A stretch of DNA of 34,836 nt from Candidatus Caldisaccharidevorator malaysiensis. GTDB taxonomy: Bacteria > Armatimonadota > Fervidibacteria > Fervidibacterales > Fervidibacteraceae. How positions within the stretch are numbered: the first letter of the stretch is position 1; each line of letters begins with the position of its first letter. The notes beneath the pieces are model-generated. The model saw nothing but the letters and a program-made list of their open reading frames with translations, was not told the origin of the DNA and ran no database searches. The stretch lies in NCBI GenBank assembly GCA_025057575.1, contig JANXBO010000026.1, positions 1 to 34,836 of the forward strand, in the 5' to 3' direction. The position numbers and the translations under genes are program-made. Shown piece by piece: positions 7,879 through 16,263 of this stretch.

Positions 7879-9242
7879 ACCTCAATGCCTTTCTGGGCGG
7901 CAGAGATGTTGATGCCTCTCTCCAACTGCCTCTGGTAAGCGACAATAGCCCTTTCGTATTCTGAAGCGGCTTCTGAATAGCGACCCAGCCGCTGGAGGGT
8001 CAGGGCTAACTGCTGCCGGATGTCCCCCTCCCGTCCCTCGGGAACGCCGATGGACAGCAGCGTCCGCAGTTTCTCTTCTGCTTCCGCATACCGTCCTGCC
8101 CAGATCAAATCCTGCGCCTCTCTCTCTAACCTCTCTGGGCTGATCCGAGGCGTCGGCGGAGTTGTGGGTTCAGGTCTGGGGGACGGGGCCGGTGCTGGGG
8201 TGACCACAAAGGGATCGGGCGACAAGCGCTCGGGTGACTGGGATAGTTGCGGGATGGGTTGCTGCTGAGGTGCTTGGGGTGCCGCTTGAGGTGTTGGTAT
8301 CCAGTTGGGGTTGGTCAAAGGTGCCGGCAAATAAAGAGGGGATCTTTGTCCTTCGCCCTGAGCCCTCCCACCAAGGGGCGGAAGGGTTCCCGTTGGAGGG
8401 GCAGTGACCACCGACCGAGGGCGCCTTGCAGTTGTTGCCGAGGGTAACCGAGAGGCGCCTGGCTCCCTTTGTTCCCTGATGGCTGCCTCTGCCAAGAAGT
8501 ATCCCGCCCGGGCTTCTTGGCTCGCCGGATCTATTTGAAGAGCCTGGCGAAAAGTGTTCAACGCATCGCCAAACCTTCCCTCATTAAAAGCAGCAAACCC
8601 CTTCTGAAGGAGATGCTGAATCTGGGGCGGCGCTGGTGGTGCGGTGGCAACCGATGGGGGCGACGGCGCCAGGGTGATCGGTGGCGTCACTCCCTCGCCC
8701 GTCACCGCTGACCGGCGGGTGATAACGGCACGAGTGCCAAACAGAAGAGAAAGGGCAAGGAAAGTAGCAACCAACAGAGGAAACGGATGTCCTGCCCACA
8801 GGTAGCCAGCGTCGTCCTTTTGTCTCACCGGCTGTTCTTCCGTGGCTTTATTCAAAAGGGCTTCCTTTCCCAGTCGGGCGGGCTCGTAGTCTTTGTCCAG
8901 CGACAGGGCTCTCTCAAAAGATTCCAGCGCCTTTTCCTTTTCCCCGATGCGCGCATACAGTTCGCCCAAAAGCGCCCATGCGGGGACAAAGTCTGGGTTC
9001 GCTTTAATGGCTCTCTTCAGTTGCCGGATGGCGTCGTCAACGGCCTCTTGAGAAGCCAATTGAAGGGCTAAGGCGACCATCTCATCGGGGCTGTCCTTGG
9101 GCACACGATTGCTGACGGCAGAACTTTGTCCGTTCCTTTTCTCGTAACCATTCAGGGGCATCCCGCAGGACCCGCAGCGAGGAAGCCTCTCGTTCACCGC
9201 CCGCCCACAGTGGCGGCAAAAGGGCGACAACTTATCGGGCAC
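7839..9242 (-). CDS. Zinc-ribbon/TPR membrane protein
   Basis: A 467-residue protein with a clear modular layout. An N-terminal zinc ribbon has C9/C12 and C23/C26 (FCRHCG and RCGSCGMPL). A TPR pair occupies about 50-115 (FVPAWALLGELYARIGEKEK). One membrane helix follows (about 150-170), then another TPR unit, a long Pro/Gln-rich linker (about 275-355) and C-terminal TPR repeats (LIWAGRYAEAEEKLRTLL). It probably spans the membrane with the zinc ribbon inside and the linker and repeats outside, a scaffold-type architecture. The start is GTG at 9242 (AAGGA ten bases upstream); a TTG four codons later, behind GGAGG, is an alternative. The 40-bp overlap with the next gene implies coupling. Confidence 0.82.
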   Translation of the reverse strand: MPDKLSPFCRHCGRAVNERLPRCGSCGMPLNGYEKRNGQSSAVSNRVPKDSPDEMVALALQLASQEAVDDAIRQLKRAIKANPDFVPAWALLGELYARIGEKEKALESFERALSLDKDYEPARLGKEALLNKATEEQPVRQKDDAGYLWAGHPFPLLVATFLALSLLFGTRAVITRRSAVTGEGVTPPITLAPSPPSVATAPPAPPQIQHLLQKGFAAFNEGRFGDALNTFRQALQIDPASQEARAGYFLAEAAIREQREPGASRLPSATTARRPRSVVTAPPTGTLPPLGGRAQGEGQRSPLYLPAPLTNPNWIPTPQAAPQAPQQQPIPQLSQSPERLSPDPFVVTPAPAPSPRPEPTTPPTPRISPERLEREAQDLIWAGRYAEAEEKLRTLLSIGVPEGREGDIRQQLALTLQRLGRYSEAASEYERAIVAYQRQLERGINISAAQKGIEVCRQGLEVCRRAQ

Positions 9243-9286
9243 CTCCGTTTGTTCCTTACATTGCTGACACTGCTGTCTCTTTACCC

Positions 9287-10492
9287 CTATTGATCAGTTC
9301 CCGAAACCCTTGATTTTTGTAGGACCGCACGGTAGGCTCGCTCAAGGCTCTCAGCGCAGACGGCAAAAGAAAAAAGCCTCGTCGCCTTTTGGCGAGCCGC
9401 TGTGCCCATTTTTTCCCTGATTTGCGGATCGTCCAAGAGTCTTTCCACCGCTCTTTGGAAGTCATTTTCGTTCTCCGCTGTCAGGAACCCTTCTTTCCCG
9501 TTTTCAACATAACAGGCGGGACCGCCGGCATTGACGGCGACGACAGGAAGTCCACTCATCATCGCCTCAATGACCGCCAGCCCCTGGGTCTCCGTGGTGG
9601 ACGGGAAGACGAAAAAGTCGCTCCCCGATAGCAACTGGGCGACTCGCTCCCGGGGCTGGCTGCCGAAAAAAAGGACCTGGTTTTCCAAATTATAATAGCG
9701 GACGGCAACTGACTGTAGTTCTCGCCTCAAGGGACCGTTACCGATCAACAACAGGTAGCAGTCCCGCCTTTTGCGGAGCAGTGGGGCTAATGCCTGGAGC
9801 AAAAAGGGAAGGTTTTTTTCTTTTGCCAAGCGCCCTGAGTAAGCCATCAAGATGCCTTCAGAAGGCAGATGAAATGAGCGCCTGATTGCAACCCTGTCCC
9901 GAGGGCGAAAAAGGTTGTCGTCAACGCCTGTGGGCGTATAAAAGACAGGAACGTGCACGCCTATTTTCCTTAGAAATGCTTCGGTAAGGGGGGAAACGAC
10001 GAAAATGGCATCGCAGCGTCGGTAAAAGGATTTCATCCAGTGGATGACGACGAGGCGGGAGAGGAAGGGCGGCATCTTGCCGTAGTGAACATATTCCTCC
10101 GCCCGAGTGTGAAAGGTGCTGACGACAGGGCAAGAGATTTTTTGAGCCCAGTTCAAAGCCCACCGAGACAACCAAAAGAAGGAGTGCGTATGAACGATGT
10201 CCGGGCTCCATTTCTTCATTCCGTCTTTCAAAACGGAAGACCAAGGGAGGGCGGCAGGGTAAAGGGGATAGAAGGGATTCCCCACGGACGGTATGCGAAC
10301 GACATCGGAACCTGGGTCCGTCCAAAGTGGCAAGTGAGGAGCAAAGATCCGGACCTGATGACCGGACCGGCGCAGGGTCGTCACCGACCAGTCAATGGCA
10401 GCGACCACCCCGTTGCGAATGGGGTGATAGCACTCAGTGACGACGGCGAGTTTCATCTCAAGGGAAGGAACAAGAGGAAGGATCTCCGGCAC
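9287..10492 (-). CDS. GT4-family glycosyltransferase
   Basis: A GT-B-fold retaining glycosyltransferase of family 4. The N-terminal acceptor domain starts MKLAVVTECYHPIRNGV and has PDIVHTHSFFWLS. The donor domain has the sugar-nucleotide site GRLAKEKN and an EX7E motif within TETQGLAVIEAMMSGLPVV. Related enzymes glycosylate lipids or make envelope glycans; the donor and acceptor here cannot be told from sequence. The GTG at 10492 directly follows the stop of the ANTAR gene. The family-typical start would be the ATG at 10456, but that codon lacks a clear ribosome binding site, so the longer start is kept as a coupled reading. It belongs to the long minus-strand operon. Confidence 0.9.
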   Translation of the reverse strand: MPEILPLVPSLEMKLAVVTECYHPIRNGVVAAIDWSVTTLRRSGHQVRIFAPHLPLWTDPGSDVVRIPSVGNPFYPLYPAALPWSSVLKDGMKKWSPDIVHTHSFFWLSRWALNWAQKISCPVVSTFHTRAEEYVHYGKMPPFLSRLVVIHWMKSFYRRCDAIFVVSPLTEAFLRKIGVHVPVFYTPTGVDDNLFRPRDRVAIRRSFHLPSEGILMAYSGRLAKEKNLPFLLQALAPLLRKRRDCYLLLIGNGPLRRELQSVAVRYYNLENQVLFFGSQPRERVAQLLSGSDFFVFPSTTETQGLAVIEAMMSGLPVVAVNAGGPACYVENGKEGFLTAENENDFQRAVERLLDDPQIREKMGTAARQKATRLFSFAVCAESLERAYRAVLQKSRVSGTDQ

Positions 10493-11104
10493 CTAAGGAG
10501 ACGACCCTTTTTTTCGGGGTCTGTCCGACAGTTCGTCCACGAGACCCCAGGTCATTAAGACAGCCTCAGCGATCTCCCGAAGAGGCTTTCGGGTTTCCAT
10601 ACTCCGCCGTTGAAGGACTCGGTAGGCTTCCTGCTCGGACAGCCGGTAGTGTTTCATCAGAAGCCCTTTTGCCCGCTCTACCAGTTTTCTCGTGGCCAAC
10701 TCTTCCTCTAACTGTCCGACTTCTTGCCGAAGTCTACAGAAGTCCTCAAACCGGGCGACCGCCAATTGGAGAGCCGCGTCCAGACCCTTGGGATCAAAAG
10801 GCTTCGTGACAAATCCGAAAGCGCCAGCGTCGCGCGCTTTCTGAATGTATTCGGGCAGGGCATAGGCGGTGAGAAGGACAATGGGGCAGACTTGTTCGCG
10901 GACCAGTTCTTGAGCAGCGTCCAGACCATCCCGCAAGGGCATTTTGATGTCCAAGATGGCGACATCGGGCTTCAGGGAACGGGCGAGGCGAACAGCCGCC
11001 TCGCCGTCACCCGCCTCGGCGACGATTTGGTGTCCCAATTCCTCAAGGGATTCCTTGATCTCTTGGCGGACTAACCATTCATCATCAGCGATCAGGATTC
11101 TCAT
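10493..11104 (-). CDS. ANTAR-domain response regulator (RNA-binding antiterminator)
   Basis: A receiver domain (residues 1-115) with acidic pocket DDE at 7-9, phosphoacceptor D52 in AILDIKMP, T79 and K101 in TKPF. A short coiled coil and an ANTAR domain follow (about 133-187) with the AKGLLMKHYRLSEQEAYRVL core. ANTAR regulators bind paired hexaloop hairpins in mRNA leaders and prevent termination. No cognate histidine kinase is in the window. The ATG at 11104 is preferred over the GTG at 11113, which overlaps the AAAGGTG ribosome binding site. It abuts the glycosyltransferase gene. The target RNA is unknown. Confidence 0.93.
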   Translation of the reverse strand: MRILIADDEWLVRQEIKESLEELGHQIVAEAGDGEAAVRLARSLKPDVAILDIKMPLRDGLDAAQELVREQVCPIVLLTAYALPEYIQKARDAGAFGFVTKPFDPKGLDAALQLAVARFEDFCRLRQEVGQLEEELATRKLVERAKGLLMKHYRLSEQEAYRVLQRRSMETRKPLREIAEAVLMTWGLVDELSDRPRKKGSSP

Positions 11105-11127
11105 CCTGTTCACCTTTGTTAGTCCCC

Positions 11128-12183
11128 TCAGCCTCTGGCGTAATTCATTAACGCCTCTTTTCTATAGAAGGGATCATAGGGGCTGATGGGCAGGGTGACC
11201 GACTCGCCTGTGATGGCGGACTTGTAGATGGCAACGGCTAATTCAATAGAGCGTCTTCCCTCCAGACCGTCGCACGAGGGCTTTTCCCCCTTTTTGAGAG
11301 CCCTTAAGAAATCAGAGACGACCGCCATATGCCCCCCCAGTTCGGGTCTGGGGATCTTTGCCAGCCACTCTTCCAGTTCGGACTGGTATCGGGCATCCGC
11401 ACACACCAGACGCCACGGCATGGTCACCGAACCTAATTCACCGTGAAGGCAAAGCCGATGCTCTTCCATATGGACCGCTGTGCTGGACACCAGGACTCCG
11501 ATTGCCCGGTTGCGGAACCGTAGCAGAGCACTGGCAGCGTCTTCGGTCTCTATCGGATGGCAGTAGATCCCCATCTCGGCGCACACCCTCTCCACATCGC
11601 CGACCAGGGACACCAACAAGTCCAAATGATGGATGGCGTGGTTCATCACCGATCCGCCGCACTCTTTTTCCCAGGTTCCCCGCCACCAGACCTTGTAGTA
11701 GTCCAAGGTCCGCCACCAGTTGGAAATTGCCTGGACCAACAAGAGCCGTCCCAGTTTGCCTTCTTCGATCAAAGCGCGCATTCTGAGAAATTCCACAGTA
11801 AAGCGCCACTGGAAGACGACGCCAATAAGCCGTTCGGCCTTTTGGGCTGCAGCAATCATCTTGTCGGCTTCTTCCAGGCTGCAGCACATCGGCTTTTCAA
11901 CCAGGACGTTTTTGCCGGCTTCTAAGGCGGCGGTCGCTAGTTCTGCATGGTTAAAGGGAGGGGTGCAGATGCTAACGACATTGATGTCGTCCCGCTCAAT
12001 CAGCGCCAACGGATCGTCATACCAGTAATCAGCACCGAACTGTTCGGCTCGTTCCTGGGCTCTGCGGGTGTCCCGATCAGCAAAAGCGATTAACCGACAG
12101 TCCTCCGAGTGAGCCAGCCAAGCGCTGGCGTGGGCGCCGGCAATGCCCCCCGCTCCGATAATTCCAATGCCCCAAGCCTGCAT
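11128..12183 (-). CDS. Gfo/Idh/MocA-family NAD(P)-dependent oxidoreductase
   Basis: A dehydrogenase of the glucose-fructose oxidoreductase / inositol dehydrogenase superfamily. The Rossmann nucleotide site is IGIIGAGGIAGAHASAW at the N-terminus, the conserved EKP motif is in VLVEKPMCCSLEEA, and the catalytic HxxxD-like region is MNHAIHHLDLL. Such enzymes oxidise or reduce sugars and sugar-like compounds; the substrate here is unknown. The ATG at 12183 is chosen over an upstream reading to 12219 because AAGGA lies nine bases before it and the Rossmann fold begins immediately after. It is probably the first gene of the seven-gene minus-strand operon and is divergent from dtd, with a 67-nt gap holding the shared motif. 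Confidence 0.92.
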   Translation of the reverse strand: MQAWGIGIIGAGGIAGAHASAWLAHSEDCRLIAFADRDTRRAQERAEQFGADYWYDDPLALIERDDINVVSICTPPFNHAELATAALEAGKNVLVEKPMCCSLEEADKMIAAAQKAERLIGVVFQWRFTVEFLRMRALIEEGKLGRLLLVQAISNWWRTLDYYKVWWRGTWEKECGGSVMNHAIHHLDLLVSLVGDVERVCAEMGIYCHPIETEDAASALLRFRNRAIGVLVSSTAVHMEEHRLCLHGELGSVTMPWRLVCADARYQSELEEWLAKIPRPELGGHMAVVSDFLRALKKGEKPSCDGLEGRRSIELAVAIYKSAITGESVTLPISPYDPFYRKEALMNYARG

Positions 12184-12210
12184 TGTCACCGATCCTTTTC
12201 TTCTTCTAAC

Positions 12211-12231
12211 CTGTGTCACAGTTTAGTGCGC
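12211..12231. promoter_or_regulatory. Putative operator: CTGTGTCACAG plus TTTAGTGCGC
   Basis: A perfect inverted repeat, CTGTG-T-CACAG, followed by TTTAGTGCGC, in the 67-nt gap between the divergent oxidoreductase and dtd genes. It matches the block at 2894-2914 at 19 of 21 positions. Conservation across two unrelated divergent promoter regions suggests a transcription-factor site or shared promoter element. The protein is not identified. Confidence 0.42.
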
Positions 12232-12250
12232 TGAGAGGGTGACGGGCTCG

Positions 12251-12700
12251 ATGAGGGTCGTCGTTCAGAGGGTCAGCCGCGCCTGGGTGGAGGTAGATGG
12301 TCAGCAGGTGGCATCCATCGGGGTCGGTTTTTTGGTCTTGGTCGGCATTGGAGCCGACGACACGGAAGAAGATGCCCGTTGGCTGGCTCGCAAGGTGTCG
12401 CATTTGAGAGTTTTTGAAGATGAAGAGGGCAAGATGAATCGCTCTGTAGCCGATCAAAAAGGGGCTATCCTCGCTGTTCCCAATTTCACGCTCCTTGCCG
12501 ATTGCCGAAAGGGCAACCGACCCTCCTTCACTGCAGCTGCCGACCCGGAAAAGGCGGCTCCTCTCTTTGACCTTTTCTGCAGTCTTGTCCAGTCCTACGG
12601 CTTGCCCGTGCAGACCGGTGTCTTTCGGGCAAAAATGGCGGTCGGTCTCGTCAACGACGGTCCCGTTACCCTTCTGCTGGACAGCAAAAGGGAGTTTTAG
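12251..12700 (+). CDS. dtd: D-aminoacyl-tRNA deacylase
   Basis: DTD removes D-amino acids (and mischarged glycine) from tRNA, keeping the genetic code homochiral. The 149-residue protein has the normal length and starts [17 protein letters not shown]. The Gly-cisPro motif NDGPVT (G137-P138) and [10 protein letters not shown] are intact and T80 is in place. The usual SQFT active-site motif reads PNFT (residues 77-80), so Ser77 and Gln78 are replaced. The ATG at 12251 has GGTGA eight bases upstream; an in-frame GTG at 12239 lies inside a purine run and is unlikely. Its stop touches the GTG of the next gene, so both are probably cotranslated. Confidence 0.95.
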   Translation: MRVVVQRVSRAWVEVDGQQVASIGVGFLVLVGIGADDTEEDARWLARKVSHLRVFEDEEGKMNRSVADQKGAILAVPNFTLLADCRKGNRPSFTAAADPEKAAPLFDLFCSLVQSYGLPVQTGVFRAKMAVGLVNDGPVTLLLDSKREF

Positions 12701-14797
12701 GTGGAGGAGGCAAGTTCCTTGGGGGCCCAGATTATTCGGGACCGATTTGGCATTCCCCATATCTATGCCGACACCTTATCGGAAGGTCTTTTCGCTCAAG
12801 GCTACGCCCAGGCGCAGGATCGGCTCCCCACTCTTTTGACCAATTACCTAACCGCCCTCGGTCAAAGGGCATCGGTCCAAGGGGAAGCCTTTCTGGAATC
12901 GGACTTTCACAAGCACCTGATCGCTATCCCCGAAAAAGCCAGCCGCATTTTGTCTACCCTTCCACCGGAATTGAAGGATGGTCTGCAGTCCTTTTGCGAC
13001 GGCATCAACAAGTTTCTGCAAGAGCATCCCGATCACGATCGTCTTGGGATGGCATCGGTGACCCCTCATATGGTGGTCGCCCTGTCCCTGTGGATCACTT
13101 TTCAATGGTCCTATGGACAAGTGTTAGACGAATTGAGCCGATACCAACAGGAGATCACCGGTCAACAGATCGGTGGGATCGTGGGCACTTCCAATCAATG
13201 GGCGGTTGCTCCATCCCGCAGTGCTTTAGGTGTTCCCATTCGCCTGATAGATCCCCACGTTGGTTGGAGAGGCGAATACTGGTGGCACGAATGCCATCTC
13301 AACGTTGCTGAGGTTCCCCGTTCCCTCAGTGCGTCCGATACCCCACTGAATGTGTATGGCTTCTCCATCGCAGGGCTGCCAGGGGTTGCTCTCGGCTTTA
13401 ACCAGCGGGTCAGTTGGTCAGCCACCGCGGGCGGTCCCGACACCGCCGATGCTTTCCTCCTCCGACTGAGCCCCGACAGGAAGAACTATCGCTACGATGG
13501 TCAGTGGCGGGAAATAAAGGACGAGAAAGTCGTCCTGTCCGTCCGATCGGGGGAAAGTGTGGTTCAGGAGGAGCGGATCATCAGGCGGACCCATCTGGGA
13601 CCGATCGTGCTGGAAGCCGATGATGTTGCGGTGTCCATTCGCAGTGCCTATGATGACGGTCCCATCGCTGCCCGGCAACTTTTGCGAATGGCAACGGCTC
13701 AGAACCTGGATCAAGTCTTGGAGGCGGTGACGGAGTTTGCCTTCCCACCGCAGAACCTCATCGTTGCCACCGCCGATGGGGACATCTTCTACCTTCTCAA
13801 CGGTCGCACACCCCGCCGGTCCGATCGCTACGACTTCAGCCGACCCGTTCCCGGATGGACCTCTGAGACCGACTGGCAGGGGTTCTTGTCCATTGACGAC
13901 CTTCCTTCTCTCCGAAACCCTGAGGACGGATTCCTTCAGAACTGCAACAACAGTCCCCAGTTCATCTGCCCCAGATCCCCTCTGACACCGGACCGCTTTC
14001 CCCACTATGCCTACTATAGTCACACGGGTCCAGTCTATCGGGCGCGTTCGGATCGGGCGCTGGAACTGTTGGATTCGTTAGAGAAAATGAAGGTAGAGGA
14101 CGCCTTCCGAATCGCTACGGACACCTTCCTTCCCAAAGCAAAGGACTGGGTCGCTGCCGTCAGCGCTGCCGTCAAGGGCTGGGTGAATTGGACACCGGCA
14201 TCGTCCACTGCAATGGACTTTCTTCAGCGCTGGAACGGGCGAGCCGACGCTGACGAAGTAGGTGCTGGAATTTATCTTCTCCTAAGGTGGCAATATCACC
14301 TGAGAAAGCCTGAACTGAGATGGGACGACGATGATAAGATCCCCAAAACGGAAGAAGACCTATCAAAATTGCGGGATGCCTTTGCTGCTGCGGTGGAGTA
14401 TGCCATCACAAATTTCGGGGACCTGCCGACCCTGGGTCGTGTCCAGCGATTAAGGAGGCAGCGGTCTGGGGACGACGACAATGGGACCTTCGCCTGCGAT
14501 CTACCTCTATCGGGAATGCAGAGTTTCGCCGCCGACTGCCTAAGAGCGATTTGGGCAGGGGGACCGGATCAAGACGGCTGCTTCCGAGGGGTCGGCGGGC
14601 AGTCGTGCACCAGTATCGTTGTCCACACCGACCCGCCTCAAGCGTGGAGCATTACTCCGTTCGGCAACAGCGACGATCCAGAGAGCCCCCATTTTGTAGA
14701 CCAAGCACCTCTTTTTTCCGCTGGTCAGTTTAAACCCATCTTTTTTAGCCGAAAAGACATTGCATCAGCAATGGAGCGGGAAGAGTCGGTCCTCTAA
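12701..14797 (+). CDS. Penicillin-acylase-family N-terminal-nucleophile hydrolase
   Basis: A 698-residue member of the penicillin amidase family, precursors that cleave themselves into alpha and beta chains and hydrolyse amide bonds of acylated compounds. The alpha chain has RDRFGIPHIYADTLSEGL and GYAQAQDRL. The autoprocessing site is G-T-S164-N-Q-W, with Ser164 the predicted new N-terminus and nucleophile, followed by DPHVGW. The family normally carries a secretion signal, but none is visible here because the fold starts at about residue 9. The GTG start directly follows the dtd stop with AGGGAG about six bases upstream. The substrate is unknown (beta-lactam, acyl-homoserine lactone and other N-acyl compounds are all handled in the family). 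Confidence 0.9.
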   Translation: MEEASSLGAQIIRDRFGIPHIYADTLSEGLFAQGYAQAQDRLPTLLTNYLTALGQRASVQGEAFLESDFHKHLIAIPEKASRILSTLPPELKDGLQSFCDGINKFLQEHPDHDRLGMASVTPHMVVALSLWITFQWSYGQVLDELSRYQQEITGQQIGGIVGTSNQWAVAPSRSALGVPIRLIDPHVGWRGEYWWHECHLNVAEVPRSLSASDTPLNVYGFSIAGLPGVALGFNQRVSWSATAGGPDTADAFLLRLSPDRKNYRYDGQWREIKDEKVVLSVRSGESVVQEERIIRRTHLGPIVLEADDVAVSIRSAYDDGPIAARQLLRMATAQNLDQVLEAVTEFAFPPQNLIVATADGDIFYLLNGRTPRRSDRYDFSRPVPGWTSETDWQGFLSIDDLPSLRNPEDGFLQNCNNSPQFICPRSPLTPDRFPHYAYYSHTGPVYRARSDRALELLDSLEKMKVEDAFRIATDTFLPKAKDWVAAVSAAVKGWVNWTPASSTAMDFLQRWNGRADADEVGAGIYLLLRWQYHLRKPELRWDDDDKIPKTEEDLSKLRDAFAAAVEYAITNFGDLPTLGRVQRLRRQRSGDDDNGTFACDLPLSGMQSFAADCLRAIWAGGPDQDGCFRGVGGQSCTSIVVHTDPPQAWSITPFGNSDDPESPHFVDQAPLFSAGQFKPIFFSRKDIASAMEREESVL

Positions 14798-14838
14798 ATC
14801 TCCGATCCGCCCTTCCTTGAGGAAAAGAACCCATCACC

Positions 14839-14860
14839 TGTCTATTTAATGTCTATTTAA
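14839..14860. repeat. Tandem duplication of an 11-bp unit
   Basis: Two perfect adjacent copies of TGTCTATTTAA (14839-14849 and 14850-14860) lie in the 74-nt gap between the converging acylase and TPR genes. They are AT-rich against the local background. No function is evident; replication slippage or a remnant of an AT-rich terminator are possible. Confidence 0.7.
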
Positions 14861-14871
14861 GCGGCTAATGG

Positions 14872-16263
14872 TTAAGTGGCGGATTCAGGGAGGGCTGGCA
14901 GTGAGTGGTCACTTGGGAAAAGGCGAGCCAGAACTTGGCGCTTTCGGGTCACCTCACGGTCCATTTGCATTTCTAATTGGACTTGCCGGTGCGCATAATC
15001 TTGCAAGAGTGCGTGACGCGCCGTTGCCAGTTCTTCTTCCCGCTCCCGTTCCAATTCCTGCTTTTTTGCTTCGTAGCGGTTTTGACAAGACTGACAGTCG
15101 TCCTTGTGTGCTTGGAGTCCGGCGGCGATTATGGCAAAGACGAAGATCCAGATAACCACGGGCGTTACAAAGAAAGCAAACCAGGATTGCAAAGCCAGCC
15201 CGCCAAACACGGCCGAACCGCCCAGTATCCAATGGGCATCTAACAAATCAAAATAGGTTTGTTGGGCATAAAGGTGTCTCGCTTGCTGCAACGCTGTCAG
15301 TGCTTCCCGCCGGTAATCAGTTGCCTGATCAGTGGGCAGCGATAGTTCATACACGGCTTCAATCAGCCGATCCAGGTCGGCAACTGCCACCTCAGCGGAT
15401 GCAATTTCGTTCGACGCCTTTTGCGACGCCTCCTGGCGAAGTTCCTCTAAAGTTTCCCTAACCGTGTGCCGGATCATTTCCGATCCAACCCAAAGTTCTG
15501 GCTCTGTGCAGGCGCGGAACCAGTAGTTTCTATCCAAGCGGATAGCAGTTTTCAAAGATTCCTTCATCTCGCTCTCTCGGCTGGTCAGAGCGCAGGAAAT
15601 GGCGTGTTGAAAGTGGGTCTCTGCCCACTCGGGTTGAAGACGGACCGCCTCCCGTGTCGCCTCGTAGGCGTGTTCCTGTTCCTTACGACAACGACGAATA
15701 TAGGCGATTTGCAGCCACGCCAGGGCAGCGTGGTAGGCGGAATAGGGTTCACTAAAGGTGGCTGCTAAACGGAACGAAGCCAGGGCTCCCTCCGACGCTC
15801 CCCGTTCATAAAAAAGAATCGTTCCAATGCTGAAAAGGGCACTAAAGTCGGAAGGATTCTTCTCAATACAATCACCATAGGCTCTCAGCGCCAGATTCAT
15901 CCATTGTTCACGGTCCTCAACGCGTCGGGCGGTGACCCCGTTCCGATACGCCTCATCACCCCGCTCCCGCATTTCATCGGCTTCAGTTTTTCGTGGTGCT
16001 TTCAGCACCGCTAAAACATCTGTCAGGATCTTGTTGCTCTGCTCCTGTTGCCCCGCTATTTGGGTCAAGCCAAATTGGAAGGCGGCTTCCAAGTCACGAA
16101 AACCTTGGACCATCCGGTTTTGGATTTTCTTGAGGGCTCTCACCTGTAGGGCGGTGCCCCGGATAATGGCATCCCTTGTTGCCTCTAAAGCCATCTCTAT
16201 ACTTTCTTCCAAGTATTCCAGTTGAGAGCCCAGCGATTCTATAGCCTCCACTTGACTCTTCAT
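14872..16263 (-). CDS. Coiled-coil/TPR protein with two membrane helices (main frame; N-terminus likely frameshifted)
   Basis: From the ATG at 16263 the protein has 463 residues. A coiled coil (about 1-90) leads to TPR-like repeats (about 95-240), a helical region, a hydrophobic pair (about 345-380, ALQSWFAFFVTPVVIWIFVF), a CQSC motif and a C-terminal charged coiled coil. The family was not recognised. The ATG at 16263 is probably internal. The same frame stays open about 170 nt further upstream without a standard start codon, and its reading between 16364 and 16264 is protein-like (WREEATKIARRQLSPDEKAL). A strong ribosome binding site and ATG lie at 16433 in another frame. See the 16260-16433 entry. 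Confidence 0.75.
   Translation of the reverse strand: MKSQVEAIESLGSQLEYLEESIEMALEATRDAIIRGTALQVRALKKIQNRMVQGFRDLEAAFQFGLTQIAGQQEQSNKILTDVLAVLKAPRKTEADEMRERGDEAYRNGVTARRVEDREQWMNLALRAYGDCIEKNPSDFSALFSIGTILFYERGASEGALASFRLAATFSEPYSAYHAALAWLQIAYIRRCRKEQEHAYEATREAVRLQPEWAETHFQHAISCALTSRESEMKESLKTAIRLDRNYWFRACTEPELWVGSEMIRHTVRETLEELRQEASQKASNEIASAEVAVADLDRLIEAVYELSLPTDQATDYRREALTALQQARHLYAQQTYFDLLDAHWILGGSAVFGGLALQSWFAFFVTPVVIWIFVFAIIAAGLQAHKDDCQSCQNRYEAKKQELEREREEELATARHALLQDYAHRQVQLEMQMDREVTRKRQVLARLFPSDHSLPALPESAT

Noticed and set aside
9370-9405. Hairpin-like GCCTCGTCGCC/GGCGAGCC inside the glycosyltransferase gene
   Set aside because: It is coding sequence for the C-terminal part of the enzyme and the pairing is short; no reason to treat it as an element.
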